NCBI GenBank assembly: GCA_010094045.1
Contig: ML986608.1
Span: 1-64,000, forward strand
DNA: 64,000 bases
Source of the DNA: Lojkania enalia
Taxonomy: Eukaryota; Ascomycota; Dothideomycetes; Pleosporales
Direction: 5' to 3'
Below are positions 43,383 to 55,146 of this stretch, in pieces. Position 1 is the stretch's first letter. Each line of letters begins with the position of its first letter. The notes under the pieces were generated by a model. The model ran no database searches. It saw only the letters and a program-made list of their open reading frames with translations, and was not told where the DNA came from. A program made the position numbers and the translations under genes.

Positions 43383-43820
43383 GGCGGCAGCGGCGTAGTG
43401 TCGTGCAATAATAAGAGTAGTGAGGACGGTGGCGGTGGTTGGTAGACGTGGGGTCGGGCTCGGGCTCAGGCTCAGAAGCGGGGCGAGCATGTAGCGGCCC
43501 AGCGTGATGTTTCTCCTCAGAGCGCCGTACAAACAAATAAATAGATAATAAAGGACAGTTGCCAGCGTAACTCGCCGTCTCTGGCCGGAGGAGAGGGAGG
43601 TAGGAAGGGCGGGAACGGAGCGTGAATGTGTGTGGTCTGGTCGCGGGGAGCTCGGCAGCTGGCTGCTCGCCGCCCACGGCCCGCCGCTCAGCACCCGAAG
43701 TGAGGCCGAACGGTATCGCATCGAATTCAGGGCGCGCCTCAACACCACGGCCCTCGTTGCCAGCGCCCCTCAGAACACCCCCCATTCCTCCGCGCCGGGC
43801 GCTGCACTTCTGGCGGCACG
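43383..43820. promoter_or_regulatory. Divergent promoter region, PPAT/WD-repeat genes
   Basis: These 438 bases separate the start codons of the two genes. The sequence is GC-rich and open in several frames, including the upstream extension of the PPAT frame. No specific site was identified. Confidence 0.45.
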
Positions 43821-46147
43821 ATGCCCTTCCACTCCCACCCCCACCACCAGCAGAATGCCCCCGGCAACACGCCGGCCGCCGGCATCTATCAGGCTGCGCA
43901 GGCTTTGGGCTCCATAGGCGCGCCGTCAGGGAACCTCCGTCTCGCAACCTCGGGCACGACGAACGCTGGCACTGATGCGCTTCTCCCCGGCAGCGGCAAT
44001 GCTCCCGGCCTTCATTCACAGGCGGGCCATCTCTCAGGAGGCCAGACTGCCCCACCGACTGCAACGGGATTGCCCGGCCCTGGCGCTTCGATGCAATCAA
44101 CCAACTCGTTCGAGACTCCACGCCGCGCACCCACATTGGGCAGAACTCCTGAGGAATTGCATATTTCAACGTCGTCAGCCGCCATGGGCCAGCATGCCTC
44201 GTCGCAGGCGCCCACCTCCCACCAGCAACAGCAGCAACAGCAGCAGCTGTACAACTCGCCAGACCAGTATTCGGCAGGCGCAGGGCCTAACGTCAATCTC
44301 CACCAAGCAACTCCCCAGAGTCAGAACTCGCAGTTCAGCAGTGCCCCGGCTATGCCAGGTAGCCTGCAACCCGGCAGCAATACACAGCAGCGTCCTGCCC
44401 CCTCGTCCACTTACACGGCGCCATCCACTGTCCCTACCATGCCACAGATCAACACCAACGCCCAGCAATATACCCTCCCTACACGCTCCAACACCATGAA
44501 TCAGTCACAGCATTCCTCGTCGCACACCTACTCACGATCCAGCCCCGCCGGCCTTGGCCCCGAGCAAAAGTATATTCCCTTCTCCAACACACCCGAGAAC
44601 CCCAAATATGCCGCCGGCACTCCGGCCCAGAAATATTATCCCTCTACTCCCTCCGGTGCAGCGTCCAATTCCCCATTGGGGCTAGATGACATCAGACCTC
44701 GAGCAAACTCCAATATGACCGAGGGCGCTCTTGGTACTGCACCGTTCTTCAACGACAGCGACCGCGTACCGTCTAACAGCAATTATCTAGCGCCATGGGG
44801 GGTATATGCCTTCGATTGGTGCAAATGGAATGTACCAGGCGGGAACAGTGCTGGGAAAATGGCTGTAGGGAGTTATCTTGAAGACACACATAATTTTGTT
44901 AGTCTGAAATTCGAGCATATTCTATGTAAAGGCTAACTTTGCTTCTTTAGATCCAAATTCTTGATACCCAGATAACGCCGCAAGAGGTTTCCACGCCTGG
45001 TGGACCCTCCCTCGGTCTCGAATACACTCGCGTTGCAGAAGCTACTTGCTCATACCCAGTCACGCGCATACTATGGGAGCCCCCCTCGTCTCAGAAACAG
45101 TCGACCGATCTCCTCGCAACCTCCGGTGACCACCTGCGATTATGGTCTCTGCCTCAATCCACACCCTCTGCCATCACCAATACGATATCTCGGTCATCAT
45201 CTGTAAACACTCGAGATCCCGCACCGCAGAAACTCACACCGCTAGCGCTCCTTTCGAATTCAAAGACCCCCGAACATACCGCTCCTCTAACCTCCCTCGA
45301 TTGGAACACCATGTCTCCCAAACTCATCATTACATCCAGCATAGATACAACGTGCACGATCTGGGACATACCAACGCTAACAGCAAAAACTCAGCTAATA
45401 GCGCACGATAAAGAAGTCTTCGACGTGCGTTTCTGCGCCGGGAGTGTGGATGTCTTCGTGAGCTGCGGTGCGGACGGCAGTGTCCGAATGTTCGATCTCC
45501 GCAGTCTAGAACACAGCACCATCATCTACGAGCCCTCGGAGAAGCCCGCCAGCGACAGAGAAAAAGGTGTACTCCCTATTCACGCCAAATCTTCATATTC
45601 ATCAAAGACTAATCATCTTCCAGGCTCCCCAGGCCGTATCTCCCCTACAAAAGCCCAACAAACAATGTCGTACGCCCCGCCCCTCCTTCGCATCGCTGCC
45701 TCCCCACACGACTCACACCTCCTTGCCACCTTCGCCGCCGACAGCTCTTTGATCCGCATCCTTGACGTTCGGCAACCCGGCCAAGCCCTCCTCGAACTCC
45801 GCGGCCACTCGGCGCCCGTAAACTCGATCGAATGGAACCCCTCGCGTCGCGGCATGCTCGCCTCTGGTGCCGACGACTCGCTAGTCCTCATCTGGGATCT
45901 CATCAATAGCCATAATTCGGCGGTTATCAATGGTGAGCATGCGGGAACGCCGGCCAGCTCGCACCCAACGAATGGCGGGCAGCAGGGGGGTGTGGCAACG
46001 GCGGGACAGAAGGGCCCGTATGCCAGTTGGCAGTGTCCGTACGAGGTGGGAAACTTGAGCTGGGGCCCGCAGAGTGCTTTGACGGGGCAAGGAGGGGAGT
46101 GGGTGGGCGTATCAGGGGGAAGGGGGATTTGGGGGGTTAAGTTGTAG
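43821..46147 (+). CDS. WD40-repeat protein of the WDR68/DCAF7/TTG1 family
   Basis: Exon 1 is 43821-44897, the intron 44898-44950 (53 nt), and exon 2 44951-46147, for 757 residues. The first 310 residues are Gln/Ser/Pro-rich, with a Gln run from a CAG/CAA repeat near 44224-44250. The WD domain starts Y-L-A-P-W-G-V-Y-A-F-D-W-C-K-W and runs through G-S-Y-L-E-D-T-H-N-F|I-Q-I-L-D, L-T-S-L-D-W-N, S-S-I-D-T-T-C-T-I-W-D-I, F-V-S-C-G-A-D-G-S-V-R-M-F-D-L-R-S-L-E-H-S and G-A-D-D-S-L-V-L-I-W-D-L. This order matches DCAF7/WDR68, a scaffold that binds DYRK-type kinases and CUL4 ligase adaptors. A segment of 57 bases (45567-45623) inside exon 2 has intron signals and a multiple-of-three length (see findings); spliced length would be 738. 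Confidence 0.82.
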
Positions 46148-48081
46148 TATGTTATTTTCTTATCCTCATTTTTGTTCCCTATTTGGTCGTAAGCTTCTTT
46201 TTTTTATTTATTTTTTTTGGACGTGAGATTTGAGAGCATATGTTTGATATTTCGAATGCGCTGGATTGATTGGGTTTGAACGGGTGCTTGGGGTCCGAAG
46301 GAGGGGAGTTGGGGGTTGGGGGGGACACTTAAAAAGAAATTCCGTATTCCTATTATGAGTCGGGGCGTTTTGGGTATATTCTGCTGTTGATACCTAGGGT
46401 TCCTTTTTTCTGGTCTTTTTTTGTTGACTCGAGGTTGTGATCTAGGGCATCGTTACTTGAGCATAGGACGGTGATTTATTGATAGAGGCCATAAACGCTG
46501 TGCATATGTGCGTTGACGCGTATGCAGATGAAAGAAAGATGGAATGGGTAGTGGGAAGGGGGAAATGAAATATATGAGATCGGCCATCCATTGTTCCAAT
46601 AAAAGCGGAGAGTGAGGTAAGAATAATCAAGGGATGAGGATGTAGATGGGAAACACATGCGATGCGAAGTGAGCCCTAGTTAGCATCTATCTATCCACCA
46701 CTCATCCAAGCCACGCCGAGTACTCAAGATATACGAGGAGCGGAAAACACCCCGTCGAGAAACTCCGCGTTTCTTGGGTATTTATTATACGGGATAAGCG
46801 CACAAAGTGTTGTGTTGTCTACGGAGCGCACTGGCACATCTGGAAAACACATTGGAAACGGAGCCGTTCCATCGGGCTCGAGATGCCTAGATATAGTGAT
46901 GGAAATGGATAAACTATGACGAGGATAGGGAATGCAGCCAAAGACTTTAAGGAATTCTCAACAGTGATATTGCCGCGTACAATCAGTGGAAGCGGCTAAG
47001 TTGTAACAACACAACCTAAGTTTCGTTTTGCGTGTTTTTCTTCTCAATTTTCGAGAGCTTCTAGAGGTCCTCCGGATGTCTTCTCAAAGCTTTCTATATG
47101 CGGAATGAACTTAAACGTGCAGACCCAATCTAACCAAGGAAAGGATTCCGTAACTAAATTGCATTATTATCCAAGAGAGGGTATTCATCGTAAGTAACCC
47201 AATCCCAGGGAAAAACTTACAACAGTGATCGTCACTATATTACATCAGCTCTATAGTTCTAAATCTAGGGGAAAACCTAATATCACCTTCGCGCAACCCG
47301 ACCGACTCGAGAAGCTATCTTTGGTATAACTGCAAAGGAATCCTGCTGTTCGTCTCGTAGCTCAGTCTGCATCTAGTCAGAGTCGCCGACTCGCAAGATT
47401 CCGTCCAGAACCAGACCATCGAATCCGCTTCTCCAGAGCTACTCCCTCACTACATGGAACACTAGAGAGTATACTCTCCCAAAAGGCTACAACACTCACT
47501 ACAACAAACAACAGGGAATTAATTGTTTTGGGTGCCCTAGCATCGTGCAACAGCACCCAGCAACCTCGGACCGCAGACCAGATAAGTATGAAGGCGTCTC
47601 AAGCATATTCTATGCATATCCGCCTCCTGGCGATCCCGCTCCTAGAAACTGTAGTGATACTTTACATTTTACTTTAAAACAGTATAAATAGACAAGGTCC
47701 TGATATCCCCATTTCTAAGTTAAATGAATACAAATACAATAAAAATATAATTATTGTAGAAACCATGAAAAAGTATAATGTAATCTAGTAAACAAATCAG
47801 AAGTCGAAAATACTGCTAATAACATTACTACGCTTACTTTTTATTTCGCAATGTCGGTAGTATTTTTCTTTTCTACTATCCTAGGAGATATATATATCAG
47901 GCTCAAGATTGGTATGTTATAACGATCCGGAGTATTCTCATTCCAGTTAGGACCTAATGAACTAGAAAGATTCGAAAGCGAAGAGATGATTTTCCGGTTT
48001 TGTTCTTCTACAATGTTAGAGGATTAGATAGGAAACCTGAACTGCTAAAGCACTAAAAAATAATAATTTTTTTTTTTTTTT
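46148..48081. other. AT-rich intergenic region ending at an assembly gap
   Basis: Between the convergent WD-repeat and hypothetical genes. From about 46680 the sequence is AT-rich, with no long open frame, down to a T run at 48067-48081 that borders the N block. It may be a mutated repeat, but no element ends or coding remnants were recognised. Confidence 0.55.
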
Positions 48082-48161
48082 NNNNNNNNNNNNNNNNNNN
48101 NNNNNNNNNNNNNNNNNNNNNNNNNNNNNNNNNNNNNNNNNNNNNNNNNNNNNNNNNNNNN
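48082..48161. other. Assembly gap (80 N)
   Basis: An unresolved block of 80 N lies between a T run (left) and an 18-base C run (48162-48179, right). The true length is unknown. Homopolymers on both sides suggest that sequencing failed there. Confidence 0.98.
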
Positions 48162-48197
48162 CCCCCCCCCCCCCCCCCCAATCCCTTGATCCACGTC

Positions 48198-49889
48198 TTA
48201 CTTAAACTTTAGTCCACTCCTTGTGATGCCCCTCTTCAGACTAGTCGGAGAGGTCGGCTCTAGTAGTCCCCTTGGTTTCAGTTTGTTCTTGGGTGCTAGT
48301 CCTAAAAGTGGCCTAGTCTTCTTTGCGGCGGTTTTCTTGGTTGGAGTCGATTTCTTTGGGGCAGTCTCGGGTGCCGGTTTCTTCGCCGTTGTCTTTGCCG
48401 CCGGCTCGACTTCTACTTCTTTCTGGAATGTGACTTTTTTCGTTCTAATGGGACGAGTCTTGGATGGAACTATTTTTGTTCGTTTGACGACAGCTTCTTC
48501 ATAGCTGTCGTCCGCATCTTCGATTGTGCGCTTTGCCCTGCGCTTTGATGGAGTTGGCGTAACAGTCTTTTGTGGACCAGCTTTAGCCAGCGAGGGCGCG
48601 ACATGGCTTAACCGCCTCATAATTGTCTTTCCGGGAGTCCCCGCCTGAGTCGCCTTCTGGCGGTCCAGGAACTTGTTGTAGTAGGAATCAGTGGACAGGC
48701 GGTAAGGGCCCTGACCAGAGACCTCGTCGGCTTGGGGCGAGAATGTGTCACTTGAGGACATGCGTTTGGTGGTGGATGTTGTACTTGGTCGGCGCTCGAT
48801 GGAGCCGCGAGTCGAGAGCAAGGAGGCCTGTTTAGGCTGAGGGTCGGCGAGGGACACGCTTGATCGTTGCGTAGGAAAAGACGAGGTGGGTCGAGGCTGG
48901 GTGCCGCTGGGGCCAGCTGCTGTGGGAATTGTTGGACTATGTGCTAGATTTATGTTAGCATGGTCGAATGGGATGTTTGAGATCATCGACTTATCAGAAA
49001 GCGTACGCATAGAACCGGATTGGGGACGATGAGATGGGGATTCTTTGTCCTTCGAATTAACCGCGAGTTGCTCTAGGAAGATGCGAGGGACGTAGCCCTT
49101 CCACACGTAGTCTTTATCCTTGCATTCATTGAATCTCTGAATAACACCCTTTAGGTCGAAATCCTGGTTGTCCAGATATTTCTGCAGCTCCGGTTTGATG
49201 TTAGGGAGCTTGAACATGGATCCAGTGTCAAATTGTCTGGATGGAGATAGCTCGGAGTCTTTGTCGTTGGCCCTTGTTCGCGCCCTAGGCTTCTTCCTTG
49301 AGCTCTCGCGGGACTCATAGTCAATTATCAAGCTCTCCAACTTCTGCATATGCAGATTCTCGTCGAAAGGCAGCGCGGGCGGGAATTCTTTGTGCCATTC
49401 TTCCGACTCGTTGTTTGGGCCGCCATACTTCCACTCGTACTCCCTAACATCCGCTAACTTTAGGATCTTGCGAGATAGCGTAGATGTAGAAATAAGTGGT
49501 CTACGACTTGGAGCGACTGCGTGTGTTTGCGAGGGTACTATTCTAGTAGCTCCTCCATGCTCTGTACCGCGATACAGTGCAGGTTCGTTACCAACTTCTT
49601 CAGCACCACTATCTTCGGTATAGCTATCATATAGCTCGCCCTCAGCATCATATCGGAAGTCACTCTGCGCTTCTCTAACCATGGCCTGTAGTTGTCGATA
49701 TAGCCAGGCATCATACGAATATCCCTCCTCCACATATTGTTTCAGAATGTAGTTATCAATCTTCCGCACTCGATCTTGGTAGTTAGAGTAGGAGTCTGTA
49801 TGAGCCGCGTATTTCATATACTCGATTGCTTTGTAGAGGCGCCCGTTGTTAGCTGCGTGGGTTGTGAGGGGCTCGTTTCGTGGTGACAT
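48198..49889 (-). CDS. Hypothetical protein with basic, probably nuclear, C-terminus
   Basis: A single-exon frame of 563 residues starting M-S-P-R-N-E. The N-terminal 60 residues are Tyr-rich and predicted helical (N-Y-Q-D-R-V-R-K-I-D-N-Y-I-L-K-Q-Y); a middle region has W-K-Y-G-G-P-N-N-E-S-E-E-W; the last 150 residues are Lys/Ala/Pro/Thr-rich with repeated K-K-[TS]-[PA]-x-K-K patterns like histone H1 tails, and several possible nuclear signals. I recognise no domain. A DNA-binding or chromatin role would be a guess from composition. Its 3' end lies only 18 bases from the C run beside the assembly gap, but the stop codon is intact. Confidence 0.65.
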   Translation of the reverse strand: MSPRNEPLTTHAANNGRLYKAIEYMKYAAHTDSYSNYQDRVRKIDNYILKQYVEEGYSYDAWLYRQLQAMVREAQSDFRYDAEGELYDSYTEDSGAEEVGNEPALYRGTEHGGATRIVPSQTHAVAPSRRPLISTSTLSRKILKLADVREYEWKYGGPNNESEEWHKEFPPALPFDENLHMQKLESLIIDYESRESSRKKPRARTRANDKDSELSPSRQFDTGSMFKLPNIKPELQKYLDNQDFDLKGVIQRFNECKDKDYVWKGYVPRIFLEQLAVNSKDKESPSHRPQSGSMRTLSDKSMISNIPFDHANINLAHSPTIPTAAGPSGTQPRPTSSFPTQRSSVSLADPQPKQASLLSTRGSIERRPSTTSTTKRMSSSDTFSPQADEVSGQGPYRLSTDSYYNKFLDRQKATQAGTPGKTIMRRLSHVAPSLAKAGPQKTVTPTPSKRRAKRTIEDADDSYEEAVVKRTKIVPSKTRPIRTKKVTFQKEVEVEPAAKTTAKKPAPETAPKKSTPTKKTAAKKTRPLLGLAPKNKLKPRGLLEPTSPTSLKRGITRSGLKFK

Positions 49890-50751
49890 GTTGGCATTGG
49901 GCGGTGGAGGAGAGCGATAGCTCCTAAAAAATTATGCCCTGACGATTATCTAGTCACTAAATATCCTCTTTAGTGATGCTTGGCCTTGTTTCTCCAGATC
50001 AATTTTAGCAGCCGTGCACCCGCTGGTCATCAAACCGAATATGTAGGGAAGGTAGATCGCGAAACAAAATTGTAGACCCAAAAAGAGAGTTACTTAGATG
50101 CTCCTGTCTCAAGTTCTAGGAATAGGAGGCAAGCCGGCTTTTTCTTTCATGGCGACAATGGATAGCCGGAAGCGAACAGCATTCCGGATTCCGCAAACGG
50201 AAACTAATTCGTCTATGTAGGTTTCCGCTCGACAGGAGCTCTCAAAGTATTCAAGCCGCAAATTGATAATTGTGATTCTCTAGGTAGAGGTATCTTTTGT
50301 GGGTACCTAGGAAGTGCTGTGTAACCTTACCCCTAGAATGCTTTATAGGACAGTACTACTTGGTCAACTTTCAAACAACGTAGAACATGATGTGGGGGAG
50401 GTTATTACATGAAATTACTAAGGGCGTAGTGAGTTGTATACCTCTCCAACTATGAAGGTCGAGCACAAAGTCTCGCTCTATATTTCCTCACCACCCCAGC
50501 TCCATCAAAGCCCCTCCCAAAACGCCTAGAAAAGCCTAACCCAACCAGAAATGAATCCTGCCCAGACCGAATGCCTAGTCGCTATGCCATCGAAACATCA
50601 GCTCAAAAGACTGTCCTACAATATCATCTTCCGTTTAACCTCCACGAAGGATCGTGTTCTATGCGAGCGGATATGCGTAGATTTGAAATACCTTACTTCG
50701 AATCCCTCTATGCCCTTGCAGTGACCGACGGCCATCCGCGGTGAAAGCCTG
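49890..50751. other. Intergenic region between the hypothetical gene and the Raptor gene
   Basis: About 860 bases with no supported gene. It is AT-rich in the middle and contains a run of short overlapping frames only. It holds the upstream region of the hypothetical gene and the 3' end of the Raptor gene. Confidence 0.55.
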
Positions 50752-53700
50752 TCATCCTCTAGTCGACGTCCTGCTAGGTGCGGCACTTCCACTCCCGTCC
50801 CATATTTTCATTGTCTTGGACGCTTGACTCTTTGACTCGGAGCATGAGAAGATATTGACGTGATTATCATGCAGAGCGGCGGCCGCAATCATAAGGCGAT
50901 GCGGATGGAATGCTGTGGCAGAAATTGGAGCCGAACGATCGCGTAGGAAGCCGGAATAAGGTTCGAAGTGTGAAACTGATTGACCAGTTGTGAGGTTGAA
51001 AAGCTTTACTCTATGACGTTGTATGCCACTTGGGCTAATGTTAATGATTAATCCGAAGAGAGGCCAAGAGAGTAGAAGGAAGAGAAAGACGACGACAATG
51101 ACGGCCGTATGGTATGGAATGAACGGGAGTACTTACGTGGCGAAAACTGGTGCATGTTCATGCACCGCTAAAGTCCTGAGTGTGTCCGTTGTCGCCTGAA
51201 TCGTTCTGACACTTCTATCCATCCTAATGTCCCATAGCTTCACTTCTCCACTCCTACATCCAGACACCAATTCCCGCTGTCCACCTCTCTGCAGATGCAC
51301 ATTCGTGATCCACTGTTTATGTTCTTTCCAAACCTTTACCATCGCAGTAGCCGGTTTCTGACGCTGGTCGTAAACACGTACCGCGCCATCTCCGAATCCC
51401 GCGATGAACACATCGCCTTCAACTTGGTCGGACGTGAGAGATGTTATGCAGGAGCCGGAGCGCGCAGGGATATCGGATGTGCAAATTTCGGTTCCCGCAT
51501 TCCAGACTCGAATAACTTTGACGTCGCCAGCAACGAGCAGTAAGCCTCTCCCTTGTTGCCAGTCGAAGACTAGTCCGGCGTTCTTCGTGCTTGGAACAAG
51601 ATCAGTTAGAGCGCGGAATGCTGTCACCAGCTCCGTCTTCTCCCTGTTGTCGTAATTCCGGAATATTTTTATGACGCCATCCGAGGATCCGGTCATAAGA
51701 AGCGCCTGATCATCTTCGTTGATGAACCGTACTTCGGTGATTTTTGAGTTGGTCGGATTTCCATTTGAGAAGCAGTTAATCCTGTTTGTGGATCGGGAGT
51801 AGTCAATCACGTTGACTGTGTCGCGATTATCTGTTACGACTAGATGATCTTCAAACTGGTGAAAACATAGTTTCATAGGTTGACTTAGGTTGTCAAAGTA
51901 ACCACGGGGCACATCCCACCGGCTGGTAACCGCGGCATCTTTCAAAGGCTGGGTTTCAGCAATGATCTTATCATTACGGTTCCGTCGCCACAAGCGCCCA
52001 TTATAATCAGTGCTGCCTGGCTCATCTGCCTCGGTGGGCTTCATTTGAGGCTCGCGGAAATACTCTACTGACCATTCGTAGAACTTGCTCTTCAAAGGGA
52101 AATCAGGCTGTTTAGATAGGCTTCTAGGAATAAATCCTCTTGTCTTCGGCTCTTCCTCTACGTGGTATTTTTCAGGAGCATGAAGCTGCGCATCGTTTGA
52201 TGAGGTGTGCGGATCATCCGTTTTCGCATGGCTTAGACTCTTCTGTGGCGAAGAGTCGCTGGTCCAGAAGTTCTTGAGCGATGCCGCAACACTACCGGTT
52301 CTGCGCAAACCACCAAATAGGGAAAGATAACTTGCTTCTTTGGAAGGCATAGCAGGGTGAGATATTTGCTGGGTGGTGGGCTCTTCATGTTGCCGCTGAG
52401 GGGTGCGGGGCGCCGGACTTTTCCTAACAATGTCATCGAGCTGTGGTTGAGTGACTTTCGCCAGCGATGACTCTAGTAGGGCAATTAAGATGCAATCAAC
52501 AACAATCCCAGCGTCTCGAGATATCTCCGGATGTGGATCAACAGACATTACCAACATTTCCTTCCATATCGCGGAGTAGATGGTATTCTGGGAACATAGC
52601 TGCGGTAGCGAGGAGTTGTCGTTAGCCCGAGATCTCCTCTTCATGTATAGTTCATCGCTGTTTCTCTCTTCTAGGTAGGTGTTTATTTCGTTGTTGGCCT
52701 CTTCCGTGAAATGCTCGAAAGCTGCAACAAGAAATTTGGTCTTGTATCGCACAATAAAGGTGGAGAAAAACACCAGAAGTTCTTTTCTAACCATACTGTT
52801 CCCATCAGTAGTCATGACGAGGACCATAGATGCAATAGATTCTTCGATTGCTGCAACCTGTGCCGTTACATCTCGAATGCCCAAGAAGGCAGTAAGAGCG
52901 TAGAGCATTGCAGCCCTCACCTCAGCAACTGGATCGATGACGAGCTCGCATAGACGTTCATGAGCCATGCATCGAATTCCTACCCATTTCGCCTCTTCAT
53001 AATTAACCCAAAGCTTGCTGAGACAAAGACATGACCATTGTCTTAGCAGTGGATTCTGCATGTCTTTTAGGTGGTCTAGACAACTATCGATTAGTTCCGG
53101 GCTCAGGGATGCTCGCTGTCCTTGGTTGTAGTCCTTGCAGAACATCGCTACAATGAATGCACACATTGCTCGATGTTCGCTAGCGTTCAATATTGGGATA
53201 CCAACACCAGGGTTGAGAATGTTGATGAAGTACTGATACCCATTGTCCTTCAGTAGATCGGCCTGACATGACTGGTCAACTGCCAGTATGCGAGCCCAAA
53301 TGAAGACCATAACGGGCTTCAGTTCAACAGCCTGCGACTGTAGTAATTTAAGCACATAAGGAAAAATCCCAATACTGAGTGCAAGATTTACTGCCCATGG
53401 GCCTAAATCTAGGAACTTTGAGAGAAGAATGAGCGCCCTTAGCCGGTGAACTTGGCTCAAGAGGACTTGTAGAACGATAGGTAGCTGCTCCGGAATTTTC
53501 TGCTCGACTGCGCCCTGAGTGAGATATACTTCAAAAGCTGTCAATTGTTCGGAAAAGAACTCGGAATGTTTGTATACATATTCTTTTTCTCCCCGTGCCT
53601 CGGCTTGTAGATCAGGAAGCTGAGCAAGAATTAATTCCACTGCCAGATCCCAGCTGCGCCAAAGAGGATGGTCGTGGGTCTGTGGGATTTCTGGGTGGCA

Positions 53701-55146
53701 GACTGGATGGCAATGGTAGACTCTCATGATTCGTTGTGCCAGAAGGAAATTGCGAAATAGCGCCGCAACCATGAGGTCTTGTCTGAACAATTTTTTAAAC
53801 AGAGGTTTAGAGAGGGAATTCCACGCGATCGTATCGGTGATGGCCGTAAAAATCCAATTCAACTCGCCAATCGGAGTTCGCCGTTCTGAAACTTTTCCGG
53901 GTATGTGATGCGCATCCCGAATCTTAATATTGCTCGGTAGCGGATTTTGAAGTATAAAAAATCTCACGGCCATTGTGATTGGGTCTGTCAGACAAGAAGT
54001 GAAGATATCTGCAGGTAATTCGGGATTCGTCGGGAGGGACTCCTTTTCTCTACACGCAGCGAGATGGATGCAGTCGCTGAAGTCTACGTACTCGACTGAA
54101 GGATCCCTGCGACGAGCTTCCTCAAACTCACTTTGATGTTTCTCGGCAAATTTGTTGAAGTTGCTGATGATCAAGCCCGCATCGGAGCAATCGTAAACGA
54201 AGAGACTTGGAGCCCCTATCCAGCTCTGCAGATCGTAGAGAGAAAGAGGGATGTACTGTGTGTAATTTCGATTGAAGACCCAGATCTCGCCCGAAGATGT
54301 AGGTTTCGGCACACCGTGACCATTGTAGTGGAACAGAACCCTCTCATTCCGAGCATTGCGCCGAAGTGTTGAGGTGTATTTTCTTGTTTCATCGGTAGTA
54401 GGATCGAGGAGTAATTTGTACCGTGTGCGCATGCTCAACTGCTCATACTGGGTCTGCAAGGCCTTCCCGATCTGGTTCATCGGAGTATGGCCTGGCGTTT
54501 GAGACGTTGCGGAGGGATCTATCCAGCATTCCTCTTTGGCACAGGGATTCGTTTTGATGACGTCTGGCGGGTCCACGCCAATATTGAGGCAGAGAGCGAG
54601 CACTGCCGAAACTGTCTTGAGCCGGTCCCGCATCCGCCATTCTTGTAATGGGTATTGTTCCTTCTCACTCTGAGGGATGCCGCCCGTCTCGTGCTTTTTG
54701 TCTGTGTAGTACATGAAGAAGGTTGCCGTCAGATGGTTATTGTATTCTTCAGAGCTGAGTTGGTTGTCCCAGCCGTGCCGTATCTTGAAGTTACCTTCTG
54801 CACTGCTTGACTCGTCGGCGCTCTCGGGAGGTTCATGATGGCGGGGCCCGTAGTCGCTCTTCGCTCGCACGAGAGAGGGCCGACCGGCCGGGGTGCCACT
54901 CGAGGGTGTCTGGGCGCCGTTGGACGTGTGTCCATTCACGTCTGGTCGGTTGCGATTCGAGAACGAACGACGGGCCGAAGAGCTGGTAGGGCGCGGAGAG
55001 GTGGTACGCCGGGGGATTTGTGAAGCCTGAGGCGCCGGCGACGGATCCCCTACGCCTTCCATGTCGGCGGGCGTGGGCGCGTGAGAGGCGAGGGGCTGGG
55101 GATGCGAACGGCCACCAAGGAGGGGCAGGCCGTCAACTGTTCTCAT
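50752..55146 (-). CDS. TORC1 subunit Kog1/Raptor
   Basis: Two exons: 55146-51137 and 51034-50752, joined by a 102-nt intron with a GTAAGT donor; 1430 residues. Reading through the donor would stop two bases later and lose the last WD blade, so the second exon (P-S-G-I-Q-R-H-R-V-K-L-F-N-L-T-T-G-Q-S-V, then F-E-P-Y-S-G-F-L and A-L-H-D-N-H-V-N-I-F) is needed. Landmarks: the Raptor N-terminal conserved (caspase-like) domain at about 150-330 (W-R-M-R-D-R-L-K-T-V-S-A, N-I-G-V-D-P-P-D-V, F-H-Y-N-G-H-G-V-P-K-P-T, F-V-Y-D-C-S-D-A-G), HEAT-type helices in the middle, and a C-terminal WD40 propeller. Raptor recruits TORC1 substrates through TOS motifs and links growth to nutrients. It is divergent from the Tea1-type gene. 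Confidence 0.95.

Noticed and set aside
50680..50705. TTCGAATC resembling a tRNA T loop
   Set aside because: Flanking bases do not pair as a T stem and no D arm lies upstream.
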